A DNA stretch of 64,000 nucleotides, taken from positions 62,001 through 126,000 of the forward strand of contig CAJTRZ010000004.1 in NCBI GenBank assembly GCA_910578975.1. The letters run 5' to 3'. Source of the stretch: an uncultured Eubacterium sp. Lineage in GTDB: Bacteria > Bacillota > Clostridia > Lachnospirales > Lachnospiraceae. Made by a program: the position numbers and the translations under genes. The notes below the pieces were generated by a model, which was given only the letters and a program-made list of their open reading frames with translations, was not told where the DNA came from and searched no databases. Below are positions 43,806 through 52,806 of the stretch, one piece after another. The stretch's first letter is position 1; each line of letters starts with the position of its first letter.

Positions 43806-44756
43806 ATGGATAAAACAAGGAAAGAAAGTGATATATACTATATAAAAAGAATGTTTTGCATTTTAACTGTATTAACCGCAGCCATTTTTATATTAGGTAA
43901 TTCGGTGCATGCAGCATCAGATTTTAAAACAAAGAAGAATTCAGGTGATATTGTTTTAACAGAGTATACAGGAAAAGATGCTATAGTTAAAATACCGAAA
44001 GGAGTTACTATTATTAATCGGGCATTTGTAAATAATAAAAAGGTTAAAAAGATTATCTTGTCAGATTCTGTAAAAGAAATATATGAAGGTGCATTTACGA
44101 ATTGTTTAAAATTAAAAGAAGTAAAATTTTCAAAGAATTTGAAGGTGATTGAAAAAGGGGCTTTTATAAAATGTCCGAAGATAAAAAGAATTAAGATTCC
44201 TAAAAAGTGTAGTACAATTGGAGAATGGGCTTTTACAGGTTGTACGAATCTTAAGAAAATAGTTGTTGAAAAGGAAAATAAACATTACAGGATGTATAAG
44301 GGAGCGTTGTATAATAAAAAGAAAACAAGGTTAATAATATATCCACGAAATAATAAGAAAAGAACTACTTTTTCGATTCCCAAGAGTGTTAATGTAATTA
44401 ATGGAGGAGCTTTCGTAGACAATAAATATATTAAGAAACTTGTATTTCAGGGGAGTTCGATGGAGGGAGATATTCCTGCATTTACTGGAATGAAAAAATT
44501 AGCAATAGTAACGTTTAAGAAGCCATATAGGCAACCAATTAACTTTCAAAAATGTAAAAAGTTAAAAAGAGTAATTTTGGCCGAGGGAACAGAAAAAATT
44601 GGAGCAAATCAGTTTAAAGGATGTAGAAATTTGATAAAAATTAATTTTCCAGTATCAATTAAAACAATAGGATATAATGCATTTTATGGCTGTAAAAAAT
44701 TAGTCGTGCCTAAATTTGATAAAGATATAATAATAGAAAAAGAGTATTTGTATTAG
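43806..44756 (+). CDS. Small secreted BspA-type leucine-rich-repeat protein
   Basis: A 316-residue exported protein with an N-terminal signal segment (helix about 16-33, then VHAASD) and LRR_5 repeats from about 45 to the end (units like FTNCLKLKEVKFSKNLKVI). An insert at about 155-180 (HYRMYKGALYNKKKTRLIIYP) matches the strand unit often seen inside BspA-type repeats. There is no spacer, second domain or anchor as in the larger LRR protein at 24831. ATG 43806 follows GAGGAGG. The gap before it (43557-43805) has no LytTR boxes that I can see, so it may be outside the regulon. Confidence 0.85.
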   Translation: MDKTRKESDIYYIKRMFCILTVLTAAIFILGNSVHAASDFKTKKNSGDIVLTEYTGKDAIVKIPKGVTIINRAFVNNKKVKKIILSDSVKEIYEGAFTNCLKLKEVKFSKNLKVIEKGAFIKCPKIKRIKIPKKCSTIGEWAFTGCTNLKKIVVEKENKHYRMYKGALYNKKKTRLIIYPRNNKKRTTFSIPKSVNVINGGAFVDNKYIKKLVFQGSSMEGDIPAFTGMKKLAIVTFKKPYRQPINFQKCKKLKRVILAEGTEKIGANQFKGCRNLIKINFPVSIKTIGYNAFYGCKKLVVPKFDKDIIIEKEYLY

Positions 44757-44791
44757 GAATAAAAAACAAACTAGGGTTATAGAAAAATAAT

Positions 44792-44840
44792 AAAATCTCT
44801 CGTATATTGACAAAGAGTGTTAATATATGAGAGATTTTTC
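44792..44840 (+). terminator. Terminator after the small LRR gene
   Basis: Stem AAATCTCTC/GAGAGATTT with further TATATT pairing inside and a T-run; it closes the accessory region. Confidence 0.8.
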
Positions 44841-44943
44841 TAATGGCATTCCCCAATAAGGAATATTATGGTATAATTCACCATTATAAGAAAAAACATT
44901 TGCGGCAAGATGCAAAGGCGACGATAAAAAGGAGAAAAACATT

Positions 44944-46101
44944 ATGGAAAAAGTGACAGATGCAATAATAAATGTGGGGGTAAATGACTATGAGGCAACA
45001 TTGTTTGAAAGCCAGTATATGCTCGAGGTGGGGATGGCATATAATTCTTACGTGATTCTTGATGATAAAGTAGCAGTAATGGATTCTGTAGACAGCGCAG
45101 TAACAGAGGAATGGATGAAGAATCTGGATGAGGCATTAGATGGCAGAAGTGTTGACTATGTAATAGTACAGCATATGGAACCGGATCATTCAGGAAGTCT
45201 TATGAAGTTAATCGAGAAGTTTCCAGAAATGAAAATCGTAGGAAATGCAAAGACATTCTCTATGATGAGCCAATTTTTTGATATAAATATAGAAGATAAA
45301 AAGGTTGTTGTGGTAGAAGGCGATACATTGGAGCTAGGAAGTCATACTCTTACTTTTGTGATGGCACCGATGGTTCATTGGCCTGAAGTCATGGTTACAT
45401 ATGAGAGTTCTGAAAAGGTGCTGTTTAGTGCAGATGCATTTGGGAAATTTGGAACAAGGGATGCAGATGAAGATTGGGCGTGTGAAGCCAGAAGATATTA
45501 TTTTAATATCGTAGGAAAGTATGGTGTGCAGGTGCAGATGTTGTTAAAGAAGGCTGCGGCTTTGGATATCCATACAATCTGTCCATTACATGGACCGGTG
45601 CTGTCAGAAAATCTGGAATATTACATTGATAAATATAATATATGGAGTAGTTATGAGCCGGAAGATAAAGGTATTTTTATTGCACAAGCTTCTATCCACG
45701 GAAATACCGCAAGGGCAGCAGAGAAATTAAAAGAGATTTTAGAGGAAGCAGGCGCAGAGAAAGTAGCAATTGCAGATTTGTGTCGTGAAGATATGCATGA
45801 GTCTGTAGAAGACGCATTTCGGTATGACAGACTGGTACTGGCAGCATCCTCTTATGATGCAGAAGTATTTCCGCCAATGGCAAAGTTTCTTCATCATTTG
45901 AAAGCAAAAAATTATCAGAAGAGAACAGTGGCAATTATGGAAAATGGTTCATGGGCACCGACAGCTGCCAGAGTAATGAAAGCTGAGCTTGAAGGTATGA
46001 AGAATATTGATATTGTGGAGCCGATTATTACGATTAAATCCACTATGAAACCGGATAATGTAGAGCAGATGAAGGAATTAGCAAAGGTTTTGGTTAAATA
46101 A
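44944..46101 (+). CDS. Flavodiiron protein (FprA family)
   Basis: A 385-residue soluble oxygen or NO reductase. The N-terminal beta-lactamase-fold domain has the diiron ligands HMEPDHSG, MVHWPE, DAFGKFG and CPLHGP; the C-terminal flavodoxin domain (about 240-385) has the FMN loop ASIHGNTARAA. Clostridia use such enzymes to remove oxygen with electrons from rubredoxin or NADH carriers; no rubredoxin is fused here. The ATG follows AAAGGAG. The gene is the first beyond the accessory region. Confidence 0.95.
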   Translation: MEKVTDAIINVGVNDYEATLFESQYMLEVGMAYNSYVILDDKVAVMDSVDSAVTEEWMKNLDEALDGRSVDYVIVQHMEPDHSGSLMKLIEKFPEMKIVGNAKTFSMMSQFFDINIEDKKVVVVEGDTLELGSHTLTFVMAPMVHWPEVMVTYESSEKVLFSADAFGKFGTRDADEDWACEARRYYFNIVGKYGVQVQMLLKKAAALDIHTICPLHGPVLSENLEYYIDKYNIWSSYEPEDKGIFIAQASIHGNTARAAEKLKEILEEAGAEKVAIADLCREDMHESVEDAFRYDRLVLAASSYDAEVFPPMAKFLHHLKAKNYQKRTVAIMENGSWAPTAARVMKAELEGMKNIDIVEPIITIKSTMKPDNVEQMKELAKVLVK

Positions 46102-46144
46102 ATTAAAAGAGAACTTAATATATTTAAGAAAAGGTATAAGACCC

Positions 46145-46173
46145 TTGCTTTTTTTTCATACAAGTGCTAGACT
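46145..46173 (+). promoter_or_regulatory. Candidate promoter of the PII gene
   Basis: TTGCTT (46145-46150), 17 bases, TAGACT (46168-46173). Transcription from here would run through the hairpin at 46185-46226 before the gene. Confidence 0.5.
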
Positions 46174-46184
46174 TTGTGAAGAAC

Positions 46185-46226
46185 AAGGACGTTCGACAAT
46201 TACATGTCGTACGTCCTTATTTTTTT
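46185..46226 (+). terminator. Terminator hairpin in the PII gene leader
   Basis: Stem AAGGACGT-CGAC/GTCG-ACGTCCTT (with small bulges) followed by ATTTTTTT, 25 bases before the PII start codon. It either ends the upstream transcript or acts as an attenuator if transcription starts near 46180. Confidence 0.8.
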
Positions 46227-46250
46227 GGAAAAGTAAATGGAGGTAATGTA

Positions 46251-46607
46251 ATGATTATAAAAGTAGAGGCGATTGTAAGGGAAGAAAAATGTGAAGCAGT
46301 TATGGAAGCTCTCGAAGATTTACAGGTCAATGGATTAACTGTTTCGAGAGTAGAGGGATATGGTGTACAAAGAGGCAGTGACAACTGGACAAAAGGTATG
46401 AAATTAGAAGAGAGAATGAAACAGAAAGTGAAAATTGAAGTTGTTGTTTCCTCAGAAGATTGGGCAGACCTGACAGAAAAAGCAATAAGAAAGGCTGCAT
46501 ACACAGGAGATTTCGGCGATGGAAAAATCTTTACTTATGAAGTGCGCAGTGCACAGAAGATAAGAACTGGCGAAACAGGGTATGATGCAATACAGCGTCA
46601 GGAATAG
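46251..46607 (+). CDS. PII-family signal protein, atypical T-loop
   Basis: A 118-residue trimeric sensor protein. ATG 46251 follows GGAGG; the open frame upstream covers the leader hairpin. PII features are MIIKVEAIVREEK, TGDFGDGKIF (B-loop) and IRTGETGYDAI (C-loop), the nucleotide-binding parts. The T-loop (around YGVQRGSDNWTKG) lacks the YRGAEY tyrosine that is uridylylated in classical GlnB. Energy or nitrogen sensing through ATP/ADP is therefore likely, without covalent control. No ammonium transporter or glutamine synthetase gene is adjacent, so the target is unknown. Confidence 0.88.
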   Translation: MIIKVEAIVREEKCEAVMEALEDLQVNGLTVSRVEGYGVQRGSDNWTKGMKLEERMKQKVKIEVVVSSEDWADLTEKAIRKAAYTGDFGDGKIFTYEVRSAQKIRTGETGYDAIQRQE

Positions 46608-46636
46608 ATAGTATTGTTTGGATAATGAAATAAGAT

Positions 46637-46669
46637 AAAAGACATTTCATATATGGGGTGTCTTTTTTT
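46637..46669 (+). terminator. Terminator after the PII gene
   Basis: Stem AAAAGACA/TGTCTTTT and a T-run. Confidence 0.75.
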
Positions 46670-46756
46670 GGCTATAAAAATCTTCTATTATAGTGGTTTT
46701 ATTTGCACAATTATCAGTATAATGATATAATAAGGAAAATTTTGGGGGAGTATTTA

Positions 46757-47659
46757 ATGAAGGGAAAAAGTATGGGAGAATATGTAATTAGCTGTTGTTC
46801 GACAGCAGATTTGACAGCAGATCATTTTAGAGAAAGAAATATAGAATACTTATGTTTTCACTATGAATTAGATGGGAAACGGTACATAGATGATTTGGGT
46901 AGAACCATGTCGATGAGTGATTTTTATCAGGCAATGGTTGACGGAGCAGAGACGCGAACGTCTCAGGTCAATGCAGAAGAGTATGAAGCACATTTTAGAA
47001 AATATCTGGAACAGGGAAAAGATGTAATACATTTAACATTATCATCCGGGATTTCAGGTACAATTAATTCGGCATTGGTAGCAAAGGCAAATCTGGAGGA
47101 AGAGTTTCCAGAAAGAAAGTTGTATGTAGTGGATTCGCTTGCAGCTTCATCAGGCTTTGGACTATTAGCAGATAAAATGGCAGACCTGAGAGATCAGGGA
47201 ATGTCTATTGATGATTTGTTTCATTGGATTGAAACAAATAAAAGAAGATTGAATCATTGGTTTTTCTCTACAGATTTGACATTTTATATTAAAGGCGGAA
47301 GAGTTTCTAAGACAGCAGGTGTTGTTGGAGGGATTTTAGGTATATGTCCGTTGTTAAATGTAGATAATGAGGGTAGACTAATACCAAGAATGAAAGTAAA
47401 AGGAAAGAAAAAAGTCTATCACGCAATGGTTTCAAAGATGGAGGAACTGGCTGATAATGGATTTGATTATGCAGACAAAGTGTATATGAGTCATTCAGCC
47501 TGCATAGAGGATGCACAAAAAGTTGCTTCTTTGATAGAAGAAAAGTTTCCAAATACAAAAGGTAAAATAGAAATTAATGATATTGGAACAACAATAGGAA
47601 GTCATACAGGTCCCGGAACTGTAGCGTTATTTTTCTGGGGGAAAGAAAGAGTCGACTAA
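46757..47659 (+). CDS. DegV family fatty-acid-binding protein, first copy
   Basis: A 300-residue DegV protein. These bind a fatty acid in a two-domain fold and, as FakB, present it to the kinase FakA in Gram-positives. Signatures: ISCCSTADLTADHF with the binding-site Ser/Thr, LTLSSGISGTINSA, YIKGGRVSKTAG and IGSHTGPGTVALFF. ATG 46757 follows TTGGGGGAG; MGEYV at 46772 is a possible alternative. A second DegV gene follows after 36 bases; having two with different pockets is common. No FakA gene is seen nearby. Confidence 0.92.
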   Translation: MKGKSMGEYVISCCSTADLTADHFRERNIEYLCFHYELDGKRYIDDLGRTMSMSDFYQAMVDGAETRTSQVNAEEYEAHFRKYLEQGKDVIHLTLSSGISGTINSALVAKANLEEEFPERKLYVVDSLAASSGFGLLADKMADLRDQGMSIDDLFHWIETNKRRLNHWFFSTDLTFYIKGGRVSKTAGVVGGILGICPLLNVDNEGRLIPRMKVKGKKKVYHAMVSKMEELADNGFDYADKVYMSHSACIEDAQKVASLIEEKFPNTKGKIEINDIGTTIGSHTGPGTVALFFWGKERVD

Positions 47660-47695
47660 CTATATTGAAGAACAATAAAGAGATTGGAGAGTGTT

Positions 47696-48571
47696 ATGAA
47701 AGTAGCAGTAATGACAGACAGTAATGCAGGAATAAAGCCTGATGAGGCGGCTAGGTTAGGTATATATCTGACGTATACACCGATTATTATTGACGGAGAA
47801 GTGTTTTATCAGGAAACCAATTTAACACAGGAAGAATTTTATACACAGTTAGCAGGAGATAAAGATATCACAACATCTATGCCGTCACCGGGAGATGTTA
47901 TGGATATGTGGGATAAACTTTTAGAAGAAGGATATGACGAGGTGGTTTATATTCCACTTTCAAGCGGACTTAGTAATTCTTGTCATGCGGCAATACAATT
48001 AGCAGATGATTATGATGGAAAAGTGCAGGTAGTTGATGACCATCGCATTTCTGTAACAATGCGACAGTCTGTTTTGGATGCAAAATGGATGGCAGACAAT
48101 GGAAAGCCAGCGAAAGTAATAAAAGAGGCATTGGAAGCAAATGCTTACAATTCCGTAATTTTCTTAACAGTTGATGATTTGAAATATTTAAAAAAAGGTG
48201 GAAGAGTCACACCTGCAGCAGCCGCACTTGGTGCTGTATTAAATATTAAACCTGTACTGACAACTGTAGGTGGAAAGTTTGATGCTTTGGAAAAGGTACG
48301 TGGTATGAAAAAAGGTATTGCAAAAATGCTGGACTATTCTGAAGATTTTGTTAATAAAATGTTAGAGGAACATGACATTGAAAAAATACGTATTGGTGCA
48401 GCGGGTTCTTTTAGTAAAAAGGAAGATGCTGATGCATGGTATCATCAGGTAAAAGAAAGATTCAGCAATGTGGCAGATATTTATTATGATCCGTTATCAC
48501 TTGTGGTGGGTACACATACCGGACCAGAAGCAGTAGGTATGGGTGTCAGTGTTATATTAAGAGAAAAGTAA
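47696..48571 (+). CDS. DegV family fatty-acid-binding protein, second copy
   Basis: A 291-residue paralogue with MTDSNAGIKPDEA, IPLSSGLSNSCHAA, YLKKGGRVTPAAAALG and VGTHTGPEAVGMG. It is quite unlike the first copy in sequence, so the two probably prefer different fatty acids. Start ATG 47696 follows TTGGAGAG. It ends the DegV unit at a strong hairpin shared with the convergent gene at 48635. Confidence 0.92.
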   Translation: MKVAVMTDSNAGIKPDEAARLGIYLTYTPIIIDGEVFYQETNLTQEEFYTQLAGDKDITTSMPSPGDVMDMWDKLLEEGYDEVVYIPLSSGLSNSCHAAIQLADDYDGKVQVVDDHRISVTMRQSVLDAKWMADNGKPAKVIKEALEANAYNSVIFLTVDDLKYLKKGGRVTPAAAALGAVLNIKPVLTTVGGKFDALEKVRGMKKGIAKMLDYSEDFVNKMLEEHDIEKIRIGAAGSFSKKEDADAWYHQVKERFSNVADIYYDPLSLVVGTHTGPEAVGMGVSVILREK

Positions 48572-48583
48572 GATAAAAATAAT

Positions 48584-48620
48584 AAAAAGTGTGGTACAAG
48601 TTTTGTATCACACTTTTTTA
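48584..48620. terminator. Bidirectional terminator between convergent units
   Basis: Stem AAAAAGTGTG/CACACTTTTTT with inner TACAA/TTGTA pairing; A-run and T-run on the two sides. Confidence 0.85.
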
Positions 48621-48634
48621 TAGTAAACAGGCAG

Positions 48635-50299
48635 CTAATTTTTTTCTTTAAAATAAAATTTTAAAGTTTTGCTCCATTTCCCTTCGCCATACCGGTTATA
48701 TCCTTTGATACGAATATAGTAAGGATTATTTGTATTTAATTTCTTTAATTTAAATTTGTTTTTGGTGGTCTTTTTCATGACCACTTCGGTAACACCCTTT
48801 TTAAATGTTTTATCCTTGGAATACTGGATTTTATATCCGGCATTATATTTTTTTGATTGTTTTGTCCATTTAATAAGAATATTCTTTTTTCCATTTTCAA
48901 AGTCCTTAATTTCCTGCTTGGCAGGAACTGGAGGTTTGTTAGTTTTAATGGTTAGTGTCTTACTCCATTTTCCATTGCCAATATTGCTTTTATATGCACG
49001 GACAGAAATGTAATATTTTTTATTAAAAGATAGATTGGAAAGTTTCATGCTTGTAGTCTTTGGTGTTTTATAAGTGATATATTTCACATTTTTTTTGAAT
49101 TTCTTGTCTGTTGAATAACGTATCTGGTATCCAGTGGCATGACTTTGAGAACTCCAGTCTAATTTAATATTATTAATTGCGCCGGCTTTACCTTTAATAG
49201 TTTCCTTGGCAGGCAGTATCATAAAAGTTGTACTGCAGGTACTGATATATTTTACATCTGTGCCAGTAAGTTTGACCTTTCCAAACCCGGTATATTTATT
49301 AGAAGAATATTTAATCTTATACTGGGAGGAAGGAACGACCTGTCCATTGACAATCAGGGCAACACCTGGGGTGTTTGCTTTTTTTGAAGCATAAAACACG
49401 TTATTTGAAAGCGTAATGGTTCCCTTTTTAATGGATATAAATTTTTTGTTTTCCTTATTCGGTGTGGTTATTTTCCCATTTTTAAAATTAAATACGACAT
49501 CTTTGTCAGTGGTTCGATATACCTTAATAAATCGTCTTGCCAGTTTCATTAAAATTGAATCTCTTGGCAGCGAAGCAGTGGGTTCTCTTGATGAAGAAAT
49601 AATGGCATACTCAGGCTTTACGGCATCTAAAAAAGCTGCACTGGTAGAAGAACCGGCACCGTGGTGCCCCACCTTCAATACATCAGCCTGAAAATTATAA
49701 CCTTGTGCCATCAATTGTTTTTCTATATTGGAAGGTAAATCGCCAGTAAGTAAAAGTGATTTACCGCCACATGTTACACGCAGTACAATGCTACATTCGT
49801 TATATGTTGCTCCTTGTGAACCATCATATAGAACGGTCACAGTGGCATCTCCCAATTCCCATGATTCGCCTTCGATAGGATTGCGGTAAGGGCAGCCTTT
49901 TTCTTTAACGCTCTCAATAAAATTAGAGTAAGTGGCATTAGCCTTTGTGCAGGGAGAATAAATAACTTGACCAACTTCATATTTATCAAATATTTTTCGG
50001 AAATTTCCTACATGGTCGCCATCAGGATGTGTTGCTACGATATAATCTATTTTGTTTTCCGGAATATTTAACTTGTCCAGATAGCTCATTACCATAGATT
50101 CGCTTTTGGGAGGACCGGAATCAACAATCATGTAATGGTCACCACTGCTGATAATTAGTGCATCTCCCGATCCTACGTATATGGAATGAAAAGTCATTTC
50201 CCCATTATCTGCGTTTGCCTGAATAAAAAAAGCAGAAGCAGTTACAACAAAAAGCAAAGACAACGTAATTATAATATTTTTAATAAATGATTTACTCAT
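48635..50299 (-). CDS. Secreted metallo-beta-lactamase-fold protein with FN3 domains
   Basis: A 554-residue exported protein. Signal peptide (1-29), then a ComEC-type metallo-beta-lactamase domain (about 30-270) with the metal motif THPDGDHVGN, a DSGPPKS region and VGHHGAGSSTS; then a segment of unknown fold and two fibronectin type III domains (about 370-554) with GYQIRYSTDKKFK and GYKIQYSKDKTFK. In ComEC the domain degrades the non-transported DNA strand; free secreted versions are thought to be nucleases or phosphodiesterases. Start ATG complementary to 50297-50299 follows AGAGGTTAT; a longer frame would overlap the upstream gene. Confidence 0.87.
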   Translation of the reverse strand: MSKSFIKNIIITLSLLFVVTASAFFIQANADNGEMTFHSIYVGSGDALIISSGDHYMIVDSGPPKSESMVMSYLDKLNIPENKIDYIVATHPDGDHVGNFRKIFDKYEVGQVIYSPCTKANATYSNFIESVKEKGCPYRNPIEGESWELGDATVTVLYDGSQGATYNECSIVLRVTCGGKSLLLTGDLPSNIEKQLMAQGYNFQADVLKVGHHGAGSSTSAAFLDAVKPEYAIISSSREPTASLPRDSILMKLARRFIKVYRTTDKDVVFNFKNGKITTPNKENKKFISIKKGTITLSNNVFYASKKANTPGVALIVNGQVVPSSQYKIKYSSNKYTGFGKVKLTGTDVKYISTCSTTFMILPAKETIKGKAGAINNIKLDWSSQSHATGYQIRYSTDKKFKKNVKYITYKTPKTTSMKLSNLSFNKKYYISVRAYKSNIGNGKWSKTLTIKTNKPPVPAKQEIKDFENGKKNILIKWTKQSKKYNAGYKIQYSKDKTFKKGVTEVVMKKTTKNKFKLKKLNTNNPYYIRIKGYNRYGEGKWSKTLKFYFKEKN

Positions 50300-50306
50300 A
50301 TAACCT

Positions 50307-51116
50307 CTACTTTCCTCCGGATAAGGCATCAATATATGATCGTTCCAGATAAATATAGGCTCTTTTTAAAATCAGCCAAAATACAATAATATCAATAACT
50401 AAAAGTCCTTCAATCATGTAGCCAAGAGACTTTAAGGCTCCAAAGTCTGAACCAATCCAAAAAATGAAGGTTAACAGAATCTGAAGAACCATGGAGATGA
50501 ACCAGGAAATTTTACCCCATTTTCTCTCGTCTCTGCAACAGACATCAGGACACATTAAAAACAGTCCTTTCGAAAAAAGAAAAGTTGTCAGTATAATACT
50601 TCCTAAATATGCAATTCCAAGAACCATGGAAATATTACATAAGAATAATCCATTAAAAAAGAATGGAAGTAATGTTACTATTATGTGCAAAAGCAAGCCA
50701 CAAAATGCACTAAAAAAACCGAAAGAAAAAACTTTATTTATTTTTCTAAAACCAAAACAAGCAGTTAAAATTAGCAAAAAACCAATAATATCATTGAAAA
50801 TATCGATATGAATATTATCAAAAAAAACTTTGTCAATAACTTTCGTCTGTGTCTGTCCGGCAGTCTTTTTAGTTGTTGAAATTGTGTTGTTATTATTCAT
50901 ATCTTCTGTGGAATCAGAAGTATCAATAAATTTATAAGTACATTTAGCACCATAATTTGATGCAATATTGTAATATTGAAATTCACCAATCACACTGTCT
51001 GAATTGTCATAAGGATGAGGGTATTTTATATTTGTTTTTATATCCACATCAAGTGCAACAAAAATAAAACCAACTGCTAAAAAAATAAAAAATAATCTGA
51101 ATTTTAAATTTGACAT
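50307..51116 (-). CDS. Unrecognised multi-helix membrane protein
   Basis: A 269-residue protein with an N-terminal helix (about 5-22), an extracytoplasmic Ser/Thr/Asn segment to about 105, then about five membrane helices to 255 and a short basic/acidic end. No family recognised. It ends seven bases before the secreted metallo-beta-lactamase-fold gene and both read leftward, so they are probably one operon. A CPDVCCRDERKW loop (about 193-204) with three cysteines lies between helices and could bind metal. Confidence 0.7.
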   Translation of the reverse strand: MSNLKFRLFFIFLAVGFIFVALDVDIKTNIKYPHPYDNSDSVIGEFQYYNIASNYGAKCTYKFIDTSDSTEDMNNNNTISTTKKTAGQTQTKVIDKVFFDNIHIDIFNDIIGFLLILTACFGFRKINKVFSFGFFSAFCGLLLHIIVTLLPFFFNGLFLCNISMVLGIAYLGSIILTTFLFSKGLFLMCPDVCCRDERKWGKISWFISMVLQILLTFIFWIGSDFGALKSLGYMIEGLLVIDIIVFWLILKRAYIYLERSYIDALSGGK

Positions 51117-51318
51117 AACTATCTCCGTTCTATAACTTTTGTATGTTCGTAGAAACTCTGCCCAAGGCAGAAACTCCGATGTTTCTTCATATTATCATAT
51201 AAAATCACATAAATATCATTATATATTAAAAATAGAAAGAAATGCAATATTATTTAGATTGTAAAATAAGGAGAATGTAGTATAATTAAGGAGATTTTAT
51301 AAATCAGGAGGCGGTTAA

Positions 51319-52785
51319 ATGAAAAAAATGAAAACAAAAGGAATTGCAATGTTACTTGCAGTCATTATGATTGTAAGTTGTATTTCAATTTATAAGGTAG
51401 AAGACATACAGGCAGCAGGTAAATATACGATTAAAGTAAATCTTGGAACAAATTGTACAACCATTTATAAAAATGGAAAGGCAGTGAAGGCAATGATCTG
51501 TTCGCCCAGCAGTGAGACACCGACAGGAACATTTTACATACCGGTAAAATACAGATGGCATGAAATGATTGGAAATTGTTATGCACAGTATTGCTCCAGA
51601 ATAACAACAGGAATATTGTTCCATTCTGTATGGTACTATAAAAATGGAGATAAATCGACAATGTCGGTTTCTGCTTATAATGTCATGGGACAAAAGGCAT
51701 CTCATGGATGTGTAAGACTATTGTGTAAGGACGCAAAATGGATTTATGATAAATGCCCGGTAGGCACAAAAATCACGATATTTTGGGGAAATAAGAAAGA
51801 TGATCCATTACCAAGACCATCGTTTACACCAATTCGAAATGGAAAATTCACAGATTGGGATCCTACAGACCCGGATCCGAACAACCCATACCGAAAAAAA
51901 GTTCCGACGCTTACAGTAAATGAAAATACAGTGGAATATGGAAAAAAGGTAAAGCCGATAGATTTGGTAACAATAAAAGACAGTGCCGGAAACACGATTC
52001 AAAAATCCGGCATAAACGTAAAAGGAAAAATTAACACAAAGAAATTAGGTACATATAAAGTAAAATTTACAGTGAAAGATACGCTTGGTAACAGACTTTC
52101 TAAAACAGTGAAGTTTAAGGTCGTTGATACAAAGTCTCCAATTATTAAAGGGGCAAAAGCAAAAAAAGATGTGGCAATGGACAGTAAGGTAAATGTATTA
52201 GCAGGAGTTAAAGCAAAGTCAGTAACAGGAACGAATCTGACATCAAGAATCAAAGTAACTGTAAAATATAAAGGAAAAAAAGTAACGGTAAAGAAAGGAA
52301 TTGTATTCTTTGCAAAAAAAGGAACTTATAAGATAACATATACAGTTAAGGGAAAAAATCGTAAGACGGCAACAAAATCAATTAAGTATAAAGTAAAAAG
52401 TCATAAAGTGAAGTTGACTTTAACAAATACAAAGGTGACTGTTACAGAAGGAAGCGCATTTGACTACTACAAATATGTAAAGGGTGTGAAGTCCTACCAG
52501 AACAAAACATTAAATATCCGTTCTCATGTGACTTATACAGGAAAAGTAGACACATCGAAGCCGGGAGAATATATTGTTACTTATAAAGGACAATATAAAA
52601 AGCAGACGTATACGGCAGTAACCAAAAAATTGACAGTTGTAGTTGTTCCAAAGACTGTGGTAGTACCAGTTCCTGAAGAGCCGACAACACCAGAGCAGCC
52701 AACAACCGGACCAGAGGAAACTACAGCAGGGGGAAATAACGGAGAGAGTGCAAATGAAACAAGTGGATGGACAGACTTTCACTAA
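51319..52785 (+). CDS. Secreted L,D-transpeptidase with Ig-like domains
   Basis: A 488-residue exported enzyme: signal peptide (1-32), YkuD catalytic domain (about 33-155) with FHSVW and the catalytic cysteine in ASHGCVRLL, then Ig-like domains of the DUF5011/Big_3 kind (about 195-270, 275-355, 360-450), and a Thr/Pro/Glu-rich C-terminal tail. It should make 3-3 cross-links in peptidoglycan or attach proteins to it. Start ATG follows AGGAGG. The tail has no sortase motif. It may be co-transcribed with the thioesterase gene 21 bases on, though the functions look unrelated. Confidence 0.93.
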   Translation: MKKMKTKGIAMLLAVIMIVSCISIYKVEDIQAAGKYTIKVNLGTNCTTIYKNGKAVKAMICSPSSETPTGTFYIPVKYRWHEMIGNCYAQYCSRITTGILFHSVWYYKNGDKSTMSVSAYNVMGQKASHGCVRLLCKDAKWIYDKCPVGTKITIFWGNKKDDPLPRPSFTPIRNGKFTDWDPTDPDPNNPYRKKVPTLTVNENTVEYGKKVKPIDLVTIKDSAGNTIQKSGINVKGKINTKKLGTYKVKFTVKDTLGNRLSKTVKFKVVDTKSPIIKGAKAKKDVAMDSKVNVLAGVKAKSVTGTNLTSRIKVTVKYKGKKVTVKKGIVFFAKKGTYKITYTVKGKNRKTATKSIKYKVKSHKVKLTLTNTKVTVTEGSAFDYYKYVKGVKSYQNKTLNIRSHVTYTGKVDTSKPGEYIVTYKGQYKKQTYTAVTKKLTVVVVPKTVVVPVPEEPTTPEQPTTGPEETTAGGNNGESANETSGWTDFH

Positions 52786-52806
52786 AAATTGTAAGAGAGG
52801 CATGAT

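Noticed and set aside
26934..44756. Search for AgrB/AgrD or a Gly-Gly peptide with an ABC exporter near the two LytTR systems
   Set aside because: The small membrane proteins at 29985 and 43188 show no AgrB catalytic His/Cys arrangement that I can recognise, and no peptidase-containing ABC transporter is present.
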